Shown: positions 1 through 7,673 of the stretch, piece by piece
Layout of the letters: each line of letters starts with the position of its first letter
Position numbering within the stretch: position 1 is the stretch's first letter
Assembly (NCBI GenBank): GCA_900546285.1
Contig: URCJ01000024.1
Span: forward strand, 1-32,007
Length of the DNA: 32,007 nt
Source: an uncultured Solobacterium sp.
Lineage (GTDB): Bacteria > Bacillota_I > Bacilli_A > Erysipelotrichales > Erysipelotrichaceae
Reading direction: 5' to 3'
Made by a program: the position numbers and the translations under genes
Notes under the pieces: generated by a model
The model's database searches: none
The model's input: the letters and a program-made list of their open reading frames with translations, nothing else
What the model was told of the DNA's origin: nothing

Positions 1-53
1 ATCAAGGAAACAAATTTATCTGTTTTTACTTGACAGATTCATAGCTGGTCTCC
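1..53 (-). other. Start of a downstream partner of ktrB, cut by window edge
   Basis: On the minus strand a GGAGA ribosome site overlaps the ktrB stop and leads to an ATG at 42-40. Only eight codons (MNLSSKNR) follow before a TAA. A small inverted pair, ATCTGT and ACAGAT, lies in the same stretch. KtrB usually has a KtrA gating partner nearby, so this may be a short leader peptide, a frameshifted gene start, or spacer before the next gene. The edge prevents a decision. Confidence 0.25.
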
Positions 54-1400
54 TTATCCTACAGTTACCTTCTCAAGTGGATATCTGCCATCGATACTGC
101 ATCTTGTTTTAAAAGCTGCATATATTAAAGTAAGACCCCCTACTCTACCAAGATACATCAATATAATCAAAATAATACGTGAAGCGCCACTAAGCGATGG
201 TGTTAAACCAAGAGATAACCCAACAGTACCCACAGCACTTGCCGTCTCAAACATACAATCAATAATCGGCAAACCTTCAATAACACTTATCGCGATACCA
301 CCAAAGAAGAAGATGAAGATATAGAAAGTAGCCACCGTACAAGCATTCTTCACAATCGTATTCTCAATCCTTCTATCAAAAGCCTCGGTATCCTCTTTTC
401 TCAAGAAAGTAGAAATAGTATTCAAGAAAATAACCGCAATAGTTGTTGTCTTCATACCGCCAGCTGTAGAACCAGGACAACCACCAATAAGCATCAACAT
501 AATCATCAACATCTTACTAGCTTCAGACATCTTAGTTAAATCAACTGTATTAAAACCAGCTGTTCTTAAAGTAACTGATTGAAATAACGAAGCTAATATT
601 CTACTAGAACCACTTAAATCATTAAAATCAATATAGAAGAAAAATACTGCAGGAACTAGTATCAATATTAAAGTTGTAATTAAAATAAGCTTAGTCTGAA
701 GACGATACTTTTGAAATTCCAACTTATGTTTACAAATATCTTCCCAAGTCAAAAAACCAATACCACCAATGACAATCAAAGATATTACCACCATATTAAT
801 TACTGGATTACTTACATAATTAACAAGCGAAATAAACTTATTATTAACAGTACCCAAAATATCAAAACCTGCATTACAGAAAGCTGATATCGAATGGAAA
901 CATGCTAACCAAATACCCTTTATCCCATAATCACCTATAAAAGTAAGCATCATACATAAGGCACCGATAAATTCAATAATAAAAGTGCCTTTGAAAATAA
1001 ATCTAGTTAAACGAACAATGCCTCCTACATTAAAGGCCGCAATTGAATCTTGTAAAGTACTTCTTTGCATAAGCGATATCTTCTTGCCAGACAACATTGC
1101 CAAAGCTACCGCAATAGTAATTACACCCAAGCCCCCTATTTGAATAAGAACTAGGATAATAAATTGACCAAACATTGACCAATAACTACCAGTATCCAAA
1201 ACAACTAAACCAGTAACACAAGTGGCTGATGTCGCAGTAAACAAGGTCTTACTAAAAGGAGTTACTTGTCCACTTTTACTAGATATAGGCAACATCAATA
1301 AAACTGCGCCCAATAATATAATTGCCGCAAAACCCAAAGTTATCGTCTGAAAAGATGACAACTTTCTTCTAACAGGTGCTTGAGATAAGTTTTTTTCCAT
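54..1400 (-). CDS. ktrB: Potassium uptake translocation subunit, KtrB/TrkH family
   Basis: A 448-residue polytopic membrane protein that moves K+ (often with Na+) into the cell and is normally gated by a cytoplasmic KtrA/TrkA nucleotide-binding ring. The four pore loops of the superfamily can be read in order: TCVTG (about 60-64), SAFCNAGFD (172-180), TLRTAGF (277-283) and SAVGTVGLS (388-396). Each carries the filter glycine. Length matches the family. No Shine-Dalgarno precedes the ATG. A minus-strand TATAAT at 1408-1413 ends seven bases before the ATG, so the transcript could begin at or next to the start codon (inference). The stop overlaps a GGAGA site for a following gene that runs off the window. 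KtrB is favoured over TrkH because the protein is short, but this is not certain. Confidence 0.93.
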   Translation of the reverse strand: MEKNLSQAPVRRKLSSFQTITLGFAAIILLGAVLLMLPISSKSGQVTPFSKTLFTATSATCVTGLVVLDTGSYWSMFGQFIILVLIQIGGLGVITIAVALAMLSGKKISLMQRSTLQDSIAAFNVGGIVRLTRFIFKGTFIIEFIGALCMMLTFIGDYGIKGIWLACFHSISAFCNAGFDILGTVNNKFISLVNYVSNPVINMVVISLIVIGGIGFLTWEDICKHKLEFQKYRLQTKLILITTLILILVPAVFFFYIDFNDLSGSSRILASLFQSVTLRTAGFNTVDLTKMSEASKMLMIMLMLIGGCPGSTAGGMKTTTIAVIFLNTISTFLRKEDTEAFDRRIENTIVKNACTVATFYIFIFFFGGIAISVIEGLPIIDCMFETASAVGTVGLSLGLTPSLSGASRIILIILMYLGRVGGLTLIYAAFKTRCSIDGRYPLEKVTVG

Positions 1401-1407
1401 CTAAGTT

Positions 1408-1417
1408 ATTATATAAT
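1408..1417. promoter_or_regulatory. Overlapping divergent -10 boxes between ktrB and fucO
   Basis: The palindrome ATTATATAAT contains TATAAT on the plus strand (1412-1417) and TATAAT on the minus strand (1408-1413). Only 37 bp separate the two start codons. No good -35 is visible for either gene. If both boxes are used, polymerases would compete for the same DNA. Confidence 0.4.
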
Positions 1418-1437
1418 TATTCTTGGAGGATAATTAT

Positions 1438-2583
1438 ATGAATAGATTCGTTTTAAATGAAACATCTTATCATGGTGCTGGATGCATTAGCGTAATTCCT
1501 GATGAATTCAAGGCTCGTGGCTTCAAGAAAGCCTTCGTTGCATCTGACCCTGATCTTGTAAAGTTTGGTGTTACTGCTAAAGTAACTGATTTATTAGAAA
1601 AGGCTGGTATTGAATATCACTTATATTCAAACATCAAACCAAATCCAACTATTGAAAACGTTAAAGAGGGTGTTAAGACTTTTAAAGAATGTGGTGCTGA
1701 CTGCATTATCGCAATCGGTGGTGGTTCTTCAATGGATACTTCAAAGGCAATTGGTATTATCATTACTAACCCTGAATTTGAAGATGTAAGATCTCTTGAA
1801 GGCGTAGCTCCAACTAAGAACCCTTGTGTTCCTATTATCGCTGTTCCAACAACTGCTGGTACTGCTGCTGAAGTTACAATCAACTATGTAATCACTGATG
1901 TTGAAAAGAAGAGAAAGTTCGTTTGTGTTGACGTTCACGATATCCCAGTAGTAGCTGTTGTTGACCCAGAAATGATGTCATCAATGCCTAAGGGTTTAAC
2001 TGCTGCAACAGGTATGGACGCTTTGACTCATGCAATCGAAGGTTATACAACTGCTGGTGCTTGGGAATTATCTGATATGTTCCATATCAAGGCTATTGAA
2101 TTAATCGCTAAGAACTTAAGAGCTGCAGTAAATAATGAAAAAGATGGTAGAGAAGGTATGGCACTTGGCCAATACATCGCTGGTATGGGTTTCTCTAACG
2201 TAGGTCTTGGTGTTGACCATGCTATGGCTCACACATTAAGTGCTTACTACGATATGCCACATGGTAAGGCTTGTGCTACATTACTTCCAACTTCTATGGA
2301 ATTCAACGCTTGTGTAAGTGGTGAAAAATACCGTGAAATCGCTCGTGCTATGGGTGTTAAGGGTGTTGATGAAATGAGCCAAGAAGAATACCGCAAGGCT
2401 GCTATCGATGCTGTTAAGCAATTAGCTAGTGATGTAGGTATCGAATGCTCATTAAAGGGTATTGTTAAGGAAGAAGACCTTCACCAATTATCAATTGATG
2501 CATTCAACGATGCTTGCCGTCCTGGTAACCCAAGAGAATGCACAGTTGAAGATATCGAAGCATTATATCGTTCATTGATGTAA
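1438..2583 (+). CDS. fucO: Iron-containing alcohol dehydrogenase, lactaldehyde reductase type
   Basis: A 381-residue group III NAD-dependent alcohol dehydrogenase closely resembling E. coli FucO, which reduces L-lactaldehyde to propane-1,2-diol in anaerobic fucose and rhamnose breakdown. The nucleotide-binding GGGSSMD lies at 94-100. The metal ligands align as D194, H198, H261 and H275, with the FucO-like block from TTAGTAAEVT to FVCVD also present. The start was set at 1438 because a GGAGG site lies 9 bp before it. The TTG at 1423 overlaps that ribosome site and is not credible. No fucose or rhamnose genes are nearby, so a general short-chain aldehyde reductase or ethanol dehydrogenase role is equally possible. 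The gene is single, divergent from ktrB, and closed by its own terminator. Confidence 0.9.
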   Translation: MNRFVLNETSYHGAGCISVIPDEFKARGFKKAFVASDPDLVKFGVTAKVTDLLEKAGIEYHLYSNIKPNPTIENVKEGVKTFKECGADCIIAIGGGSSMDTSKAIGIIITNPEFEDVRSLEGVAPTKNPCVPIIAVPTTAGTAAEVTINYVITDVEKKRKFVCVDVHDIPVVAVVDPEMMSSMPKGLTAATGMDALTHAIEGYTTAGAWELSDMFHIKAIELIAKNLRAAVNNEKDGREGMALGQYIAGMGFSNVGLGVDHAMAHTLSAYYDMPHGKACATLLPTSMEFNACVSGEKYREIARAMGVKGVDEMSQEEYRKAAIDAVKQLASDVGIECSLKGIVKEEDLHQLSIDAFNDACRPGNPRECTVEDIEALYRSLM

Positions 2584-2592
2584 TTTAATTAA

Positions 2593-2620
2593 GGCAAGGA
2601 TAAATTCCTTGTCTTTTTTT
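2593..2620 (+). terminator. Intrinsic terminator of fucO
   Basis: GGCAAGGA pairs with TCCTTGTC around a short loop and is followed by a run of seven T. It lies about 10 bp after the fucO stop. Confidence 0.85.
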
Positions 2621-2672
2621 GCGCTTTTTTGAAAATACTATCATTTGAATATTGAAAAACATGTAAAAATTA

Positions 2673-2725
2673 TTGTAAGTCAAGAAAATTCGTTGCTATA
2701 ATAAGTTGTAAGAAATATCTTACAA
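2673..2725 (+). promoter_or_regulatory. Promoter and 5' hairpin of the CofE-like gene
   Basis: TTGTAA (2673-2678), an 18-bp spacer and an extended -10 TGCTATAAT (box at 2697-2702) form a convincing promoter. A perfect inverted repeat follows at once: TTGTAAGA at 2706-2713 and TCTTACAA at 2718-2725, with loop AATA. It would form the very 5' end of the mRNA, or it could be a repressor operator placed at the start site. The promoter is inferred with good support; the hairpin role is open. Confidence 0.6.
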
Positions 2726-2767
2726 GAAAACAATTTTATAAATAATTTAAGAAAGAGAAGTTTTATT

Positions 2768-3958
2768 ATGGAAAGAAAAATTGGTACAGTTTCTAGAGGA
2801 GTAAGATGCCCAATCATCAGAGAAGGTGATGATTTAGCTAAAATTGTTGTTGACAGCATTATCGAAGCAGCTGAAAGCGAAAATATCGAAATTAGAGATC
2901 GTGATGTTATTTCAGTTACTGAATCAGTAGTAGCTAGATCACAAGGCAACTATGCAAGTATTGACGCTATCGCTAAAGATGTTGAAAACAAATTTGGTAA
3001 AGATACTATTGGTGTTATTTTCCCAATCACATCTAGAAATCGTTTCTCTATTTGTTTAAAAGGTATCGCTAGAGGCGCTAAGAAAATTGTATTAATGTTA
3101 AGCTATCCTAGTGATGAAGTGGGTAATCAATTAATCTCTTTAGACTTAATCGATGAAAAAGGTGTTAACCCATATAGTGATGTATTAAGTCTTGAAAAAT
3201 ACCGTGAACTATTTGGTGAAAACAAGCATGAATTCACAGGTGTTGACTATGTTGACTACTATTCTTCTTTAATTAAAGCTGAAGGTTGTGAAGTTGAAGT
3301 TATCTTCGCTAACCAAGCAAAAGCAATTCTTGATTATACAGATAAAGTATTAACATGCGATATCCACACAAGAGCACGTACTAAACGTATCTTAAAAGCT
3401 AACGGTGCTAAAGTGGTTTATGGGCTAGATGATATTCTAACTGAATCAGTTGATGGTAGTGGTTATAACACAAAATATGGTCTATTAGGTTCTAACAAAT
3501 CTACTGAAGATACTATCAAGTTATTCCCTAATGAATGCAAGGATCTAGTATTAGACATTCAAAAACAATTATTGGACAAGACTGGTAAGCATGTTGAAGT
3601 AATGGTATATGGTGATGGCGCCTTCAAGGATCCTCAAGGTAAGATTTGGGAGCTTGCAGACCCTGTTGTATCACCTGCATTCACTGATGGTTTAATCGGC
3701 ACACCTAATGAATTAAAATTAAAGTACTTAGCTGATAATGATTTCAAGGACTTAAGTGGTGAAGCATTAAAAGAAGCTATTTCTGAAAGAATTAAACATA
3801 AAGATGGTAATCTTGTAGGTAACATGGCATCTCAAGGTACTACTCCTCGTCAATTAACAGACTTGATTGGTTCACTTTGTGACTTAACATCAGGCTCTGG
3901 TGATAAGGGTACACCTATTGTTTGGATTCAAGGTTATTTCGATAACTATACTAACTAA
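2768..3958 (+). CDS. CofE-family (F420-0:L-glutamate ligase-like) amide ligase
   Basis: A 396-residue protein of the family that in F420-making organisms adds gamma-glutamyl residues to coenzyme F420-0 using GTP. Family blocks visible include the N-terminal GVRCPIIREGDD, ITSRNRFSICLKGIARG (about 89-105), the acidic YGDGAFKDP (about 281-289), and the C-terminal TPRQLTDLIGSL to DKGTPIVW. No F420 biosynthesis gene (CofC, CofD, CofGH) is in the window, and such bacteria are not expected to make F420. The true substrate is therefore probably different and unknown. The start at 2768 follows an AGAGAAG site. The gene is a single transcription unit with its own promoter and terminator. Family assignment is firm; reaction is not. 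Confidence 0.8.
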   Translation: MERKIGTVSRGVRCPIIREGDDLAKIVVDSIIEAAESENIEIRDRDVISVTESVVARSQGNYASIDAIAKDVENKFGKDTIGVIFPITSRNRFSICLKGIARGAKKIVLMLSYPSDEVGNQLISLDLIDEKGVNPYSDVLSLEKYRELFGENKHEFTGVDYVDYYSSLIKAEGCEVEVIFANQAKAILDYTDKVLTCDIHTRARTKRILKANGAKVVYGLDDILTESVDGSGYNTKYGLLGSNKSTEDTIKLFPNECKDLVLDIQKQLLDKTGKHVEVMVYGDGAFKDPQGKIWELADPVVSPAFTDGLIGTPNELKLKYLADNDFKDLSGEALKEAISERIKHKDGNLVGNMASQGTTPRQLTDLIGSLCDLTSGSGDKGTPIVWIQGYFDNYTN

Positions 3959-3965
3959 TTAGACC

Positions 3966-3993
3966 AAGGTCACATATGTGGCCTTTTCTTTTT
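3966..3993 (+). terminator. Terminator after the CofE-like gene
   Basis: AAGGTCACAT pairs with ATGTGGCCTT (one G-T pair) at 3966-3985, followed by TTTTCTTTTT. It starts eight bases after the stop codon. Confidence 0.85.
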
Positions 3994-4035
3994 AGCTAAC
4001 AAATATTATGAAGTTATTAAATATTAAGGCCTTTC

Positions 4036-4756
4036 TTATTCAAAGAGATTATTTTCGACTAAGTTCCTTATTTTTTGTTCACAACCTCTACGTCTTGCAT
4101 ACCTAAACAAACATTTCTCGTCTATCACAAAATACATAAACGCATCATTAAAAATATATGAATATTCACTTCCACCTATAGTCTCTACCAACAAGCGTTC
4201 AGATACCACATCAACCAAAAGTTTCTCTAACCTCGTATGCCATTTCTCGCCCAATCCTTTTGGAGCTTCGGTAGTTAATTTTGTGATAACTATCATATTC
4301 TCACACCAATAACGGTGGAAAATATCAGAAGTCGGATTAACTAACACCTTACCCGGATAATATTCTCTCAATGTCATAAAAACAAAATCCATAGCCTCTG
4401 CTTCAACCGACAAAAATATTGTATTCTTAGCTATTAGATGATTTACAAATTGATTTAATTGATACTTCTCAAATATACAAAAATCTAACAATGGATAATG
4501 CTCCTTCATTATCTTTACTAATTCATTAGCTAATTCAGAATATTCATGAATGTATACACGTTTTTCATTTTGCGGCAAACAATATAAGTTTCTACCACAA
4601 CGAACAATCTCGCCTTTTTTTCAACATTGACATAATTTTCTTATTAAAAGAAGCATCACTTATCAAATAGCCACTATCATGAAAAGATTGCAACAAATCT
4701 TGCCTAGTAAAACTACTTTTATCTTTTAATCCACCTAAACAATTTAAATTATTCAA
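4036..4756 (-). pseudogene. AbiEi/DUF6577-like antitoxin gene, frameshifted in an A7 tract
   Basis: The downstream reading frame (4036-4578, 180 aa) is only the C-terminal three quarters. Upstream, a TTG at 4756-4754 with GGAGGT seven bases away opens a frame encoding a winged-helix segment (SFTRQDLLQSF, then NKKIMSML). It runs into AAAAAAA at 4615-4621, where removing one A gives MLKKGEIVRCGRNLYCLPQN and joins the downstream frame exactly. The joined length is 721 bp, one more than a multiple of three. The intact product would be about 239 aa: an N-terminal winged helix like AbiEi antitoxins, then a body with YSELANELVKI and KLLVDVVSERLL resembling DUF6577. Two large palindromes form its control region. 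No toxin gene adjoins it. Frame loss may be decay, a switchable tract or a read error. Confidence 0.7.
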
Positions 4757-4778
4757 AGCGATACCTCCATTTTCCTAG

Positions 4779-4807
4779 TTCGGCAGTAATTATACAATAC
4801 TGCCGAA
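4779..4807 (-). promoter_or_regulatory. Palindromic operator wrapped around the -10 box
   Basis: TTCGGCAGTA (4779-4788) and TACTGCCGAA (4798-4807) are perfect inverted arms separated by nine bases. On the minus strand those nine bases contain TATAAT (4789-4794), the likely -10 box of the frameshifted antitoxin-like gene. A protein bound here would block polymerase, fitting the negative autoregulation known for AbiEi antitoxins. Which protein binds is inferred. Confidence 0.7.
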
Positions 4808-4835
4808 TTGATATCATTATTATATATTTCTTATT

Positions 4836-4874
4836 CCTAGTTCGGCAATATTTGATATTTTCTGCCGGACTAGG
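4836..4874. promoter_or_regulatory. Second palindromic operator of the same family
   Basis: CCTAGTTCGGCA (4836-4847) and TGCCGGACTAGG (4863-4874) are inverted arms matching at 11 of 12 positions across a 15-bp spacer. The arm sequence equals the one at 4774-4785 beside the first palindrome, so both are probably sites for the same protein. Confidence 0.6.
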
Positions 4875-5050
4875 AAGGTTAAATTAAACAAAAAGACGCA
4901 ACTTTAATTTGTCTTCAAAAGATTTTAAAGATAGTAATTCTTTAACTGACTCCCAATTTATATATTAAATGGTATTGGATTATTATAAAGACAGAAACCC
5001 TCAAAGAGTTAAAGAATTATTACCTGAATATATTAAATTAATACGATAAG

Positions 5051-5132
5051 AAAAACCTTTCTGTTATGACCAAATTTGATATTGAACTATTATGTTGTAT
5101 TCAATATTATTAGATTAACAAGAAAGGTTTTT
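5051..5132. repeat. 82-bp fold-back with nested hairpins
   Basis: AAAAACCTTTCT (5051-5062) is perfectly complementary to AGAAAGGTTTTT (5121-5132), and a second pair, ATATTGAA with TTCAATAT, is nested inside. It may be an orphan terminator (U-run on the plus strand), a small inverted-repeat element, or a relic. There is no intact gene immediately upstream on either strand. Confidence 0.45.
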
Positions 5133-5237
5133 ACTTTATGATTATATTCAATTTAGCTAGGTACAAGAATGAAGATAATGATAAAAATTATTTTATTCAA
5201 TATTTTTAGATTTTAGATTTTTTTAAAGGAGGATAAT

Positions 5238-5688
5238 ATGAAAAAAAATATTAAGTGTAGTAGCACTTTCCTTGTTTCTCTTTGCATGTTCATCTGCAAC
5301 CTCACTATCGACATATAAATTTAAAGATTTAACTATTGAGTATCCAAGTGATATAAGCATTGAGAAAAAAGTATTGTCTTCAGATGACGTCGATTTAAGA
5401 GGTGATAATTATCTAATAAAGATTCAAAGATTTTATAATGGTGATAATCAATCTTTTCATGATTTGAGAAAATGGTATGAGAGTACAGCAGCTTTTGAAG
5501 ATGGATGTACTTTACTTATAAATGATGAGAAACATGCTATTTATCAATATGATGATTATGGACTAGCTTGTATCTATATGGGTAGTGATAATTCTTATTA
5601 TTCTTTAATAGCCCAAGGTGAAAAGGATGCTCTTAAAGACAATTACGATTGGATCTTAAAATCATTTAAGAACATTAAAGTATCATAA
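5238..5688 (+). pseudogene. Lipoprotein gene frameshifted in the A8 tract after its ATG
   Basis: An AAAGGAGG site precedes the ATG at 5238, followed by eight A. In that frame a stop arrives after 26 codons. With seven A the gene would begin MKKILSVVALSLFLFACSS, an ideal lipoprotein signal with lipobox LFAC, and continue to 5688 as a roughly 149-aa secreted lipoprotein. The 451-bp span is one base over a multiple of three, matching a single extra A. After the lipobox, the mature part (about 130 aa) has no family I recognise; the layout LTIEYPSD to ILKSFKN recalls PsbP/DcrB-like lipoproteins (weak). A TTG at 5272 would give a product without a usable signal. A homopolymer at codon 2 is typical of slipped-strand phase variation, but an assembly error gives the same picture. 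Confidence 0.7.
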
Positions 5689-6061
5689 GTTTAATCAATT
5701 AACTTAGCTTTTCTAATAATACCGCTAAAAGAAAGGCTCGCCAAAATAACCTGAGGGTTTGACAAAAATATTGAGGCTAATGTTTAGAGTCTCAACTTAA
5801 GAAATGTAAAAGGTGATTTAGGTATATATGGTATCTATATTCCTATTCACCCTTTTATTATGATTTGGTCACAAAATGATGCCTCATCTTTTCCTACTTC
5901 GGCAATAAACACGCTTTACTGCTGAAGTGATATTCATTTTTAATTTTCGCCAACTAAAAAGCCACTTCATCAATAATCAGAAATGGCTCATTTGGAGTAA
6001 AGGCTTTAATCATCAAGTAAAGAAGCTCTCATTTGCTTTAGATCTTCATAAGTATCTAATT
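5689..6061. other. Gene-free stretch with a hairpin and a solitary operator relic
   Basis: This 373-bp stretch contains AAAAGGTGA paired with TCACCCTTTT around 5810-5855, the third operator-like palindrome (5896-5928), and on the minus strand, just beyond the antitoxin stop, a short open frame ending TYEDLKQMRASLLDD. That frame may be a shifted tail of the antitoxin gene. No credible complete gene is seen. Confidence 0.45.
5896..5928. promoter_or_regulatory. Third operator-like palindrome, orphaned
   Basis: ACTTCGGCAATAAA (5896-5909) and TTTACTGCTGAAGT (5915-5928) match at 12 of 14 paired positions and share the TTCGGCA core with the sites at 4779 and 4836. Reading leftward from it, TAGGAAAAG, then AGGCATC, then TTG recalls the start region of the frameshifted antitoxin-like gene (TAGGAAAA, GGAGGTATC, TTG). 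This looks like the relic of a second copy of that promoter. Confidence 0.5.
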
Positions 6062-6763
6062 CTATATCTCCATTTTATAATCTTCTACTTCTTTTAATGA
6101 CTCTAATAATTTTTCACTAGGTTTTTCGTTGCCCTTATATTTCATAAAATCTCTTACAACTTTCTTTAACAACTTTAAATTAGTACAACCATATAAATCA
6201 CAAAGTATGTTTAAATCATCAAAATTTAATTCTTTAAACTTATCTTCATCTATTCTTAAATCATCAAATAATAGGTTATACATTTCCTTCTTATTCTTAA
6301 CTGACTTAATTGTATAAAGCTTGTCACATATTGCCTTCTCAGGACAGGCAAGCAAATATGTATAATCACCTTCTTCCTTAATATTGATACCATAAGGATA
6401 AACCTTAGATGGAACATCTCTATAAGTAAAGGTACCAAGCTTGTTTATATATTGTTTCTTCTTTTTCTTATTAAAAGTCGCACTGGTATAAGTATAAACC
6501 ATTTCAGGAATTAAACCATAATAAGACAAGGCATAATCAAATGATAAATAAGATGGCGAATAAATGGTATCCGCAACCAAATGACCTGGTGTATTAACAT
6601 TTGTTTCATACAAGTTCTTTGTAAGCCTAACAATCTCACCACCATCACTCATTCTCTTAATCTTATTATCAGGATTCTTATAATCACTCAATGATTCCTT
6701 TAACATTTGATATGTAACTATCACAATTTCATTTTTTAATAACCAAGTTATAGTTACTATCAT
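6062..6763 (-). CDS. AbiEi-type antitoxin-like transcription factor (type IV TA)
   Basis: A protein of up to 233 aa resembling AbiEi antitoxins: an N-terminal winged helix (LKESLSDYKN to GGEIVRLTKNLYET), then the AbiEi body with YSPSYLSFDYALSYYGLIP and a conserved core through PEKAICDKLYTI. Antitoxins of this family repress their own operon and oppose the AbiEii nucleotidyltransferase toxin. No AbiEii gene follows; only gene-free DNA with a possible relic lies downstream. The start is unsure: ATG 6763 overlaps the MerR gene by 35 bp, while GTG 6724 or ATG 6706 fit the usual family N-terminus better. The overlap implies co-transcription with merR. It may be an orphan regulator rather than half of a working toxin pair. 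Confidence 0.8.
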   Translation of the reverse strand: MIVTITWLLKNEIVIVTYQMLKESLSDYKNPDNKIKRMSDGGEIVRLTKNLYETNVNTPGHLVADTIYSPSYLSFDYALSYYGLIPEMVYTYTSATFNKKKKKQYINKLGTFTYRDVPSKVYPYGINIKEEGDYTYLLACPEKAICDKLYTIKSVKNKKEMYNLLFDDLRIDEDKFKELNFDDLNILCDLYGCTNLKLLKKVVRDFMKYKGNEKPSEKLLESLKEVEDYKMEI

Positions 6764-7601
6764 AATAAAGACCTAGCTCTCTACAAATTTTGTCATTCAC
6801 CTTATCTAGATTCGCTTTATATTCAGCATACAAAGGTGATAAAGCTATCATATTAGGAATCAATATATCGTTGTATCCTTTATTCTGAAATTCTTTTTGT
6901 AGCTTTCTTTGTGCTACAAAGGCAGGGTGATATTTTAGTATTCCTGATTTAATTTTGACACCTTGCAACGTCATTTCTTTTAGCCTATTATATTCACTTT
7001 CGCTCATATCACGATAATAAGCTATCATTTCATCTGCGGTTCTTATTTCCTTACTCACACCACTATTAATTTTCATACCCATTCTCATAATAAGAGGTAT
7101 TTTTAATGTTGTTTCATCACAATACGTCAAAATGTTTCGCAAAGCCTGTTTCTGTTCAGTAGTTTCTAATCTTATATTAAGAAATGGTTTAAAATGACTC
7201 TTTAAATAATCGCCCCATTCTTTATCAGGCAACAAAGACTCTATCGCATCCTCAACACTCTGATAATCTAACATTTCATCTATTTTATTTACATCATTAT
7301 CTTCTATAAATTGTTTTAAAGCATTGAGTTCATGGTCTTGTAAGATTTTATCTTGCATCTTTTCGTTATAAATACGAACAAGAACATCTTTATCATTTTT
7401 TTCTAAGAGACTTTTTATATCTTTAACGCTAACTCCTAATTTTCTATAAACTGAAATTCTTTTTAAAGTATCAACATCATTTACGGAATAATCACGATAA
7501 CCATTATTACTTTTGTTTACTGATAACAAGCCTTTCTCTTCATAATACTTAATGGCGCGCTTAGTCATTCCTACTTCATTTGCTATTTCATTTAATAACA
7601 T
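6729..7601 (-). CDS. MerR-family transcriptional regulator
   Basis: A 290-residue MerR regulator. Residues 1-70 carry the winged-helix domain (NEIANEVGMTKRAIKYYEEKGLL, then NGYRDYSVNDVDTLKRISVYRKLG). A coiled coil follows (about 75-110), then a long C-terminal domain that I do not recognise and that probably senses an effector. No cysteine cluster for metals is visible. AGGTGAGG precedes the ATG. Its promoter has the 19-bp spacer and central palindrome that MerR proteins untwist, so it very likely controls itself. Its stop lies inside the following AbiEi-like gene, which makes the two a bicistron. The stimulus cannot be read from the sequence. Confidence 0.88.
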   Translation of the reverse strand: MLLNEIANEVGMTKRAIKYYEEKGLLSVNKSNNGYRDYSVNDVDTLKRISVYRKLGVSVKDIKSLLEKNDKDVLVRIYNEKMQDKILQDHELNALKQFIEDNDVNKIDEMLDYQSVEDAIESLLPDKEWGDYLKSHFKPFLNIRLETTEQKQALRNILTYCDETTLKIPLIMRMGMKINSGVSKEIRTADEMIAYYRDMSESEYNRLKEMTLQGVKIKSGILKYHPAFVAQRKLQKEFQNKGYNDILIPNMIALSPLYAEYKANLDKVNDKICRELGLYYDSNYNLVIKK

Positions 7602-7627
7602 GTGTCTACCTCACCTTTCTTGATGAC

Positions 7628-7658
7628 AGTATAAGCGCATACGCCACGTATAGGTCAA
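7628..7658 (-). promoter_or_regulatory. MerR-type promoter with 19-bp spacer and palindrome
   Basis: On the minus strand TTGACC (7653-7658) and TATACT (7628-7633) are 19 bp apart, the over-long spacing that MerR proteins correct by untwisting DNA. The spacer holds the palindrome ATACG-CCA-CGTAT (7639-7651) where the dimer would sit. It drives the merR/abiEi-like pair. Confidence 0.8.
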
Positions 7659-7673
7659 CGGTTATTCTAAATT

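Larger units (their letters stand above)
4757..5237. other. Gene-free stretch with operators, a terminator relic and a fold-back
   Basis: This 481-bp stretch holds the control region of the leftward frameshifted gene (to about 4874), then AAAAGACGCAACTT at 4891-4904, which repeats the 3' half of the lysS terminator. Next is a 26-codon open frame (4972-5049) ending EYIKLIR that lacks a ribosome site, then a fold-back at 5051-5132. No credible intact gene is seen. The mix suggests remnants of earlier insertions or deletions. Confidence 0.5.

Noticed and set aside
4972..5049. 26-codon frame ending EYIKLIR as a small gene
   Set aside because: No ribosome site and a stop codon directly upstream; possibly a gene relic but not supportable.
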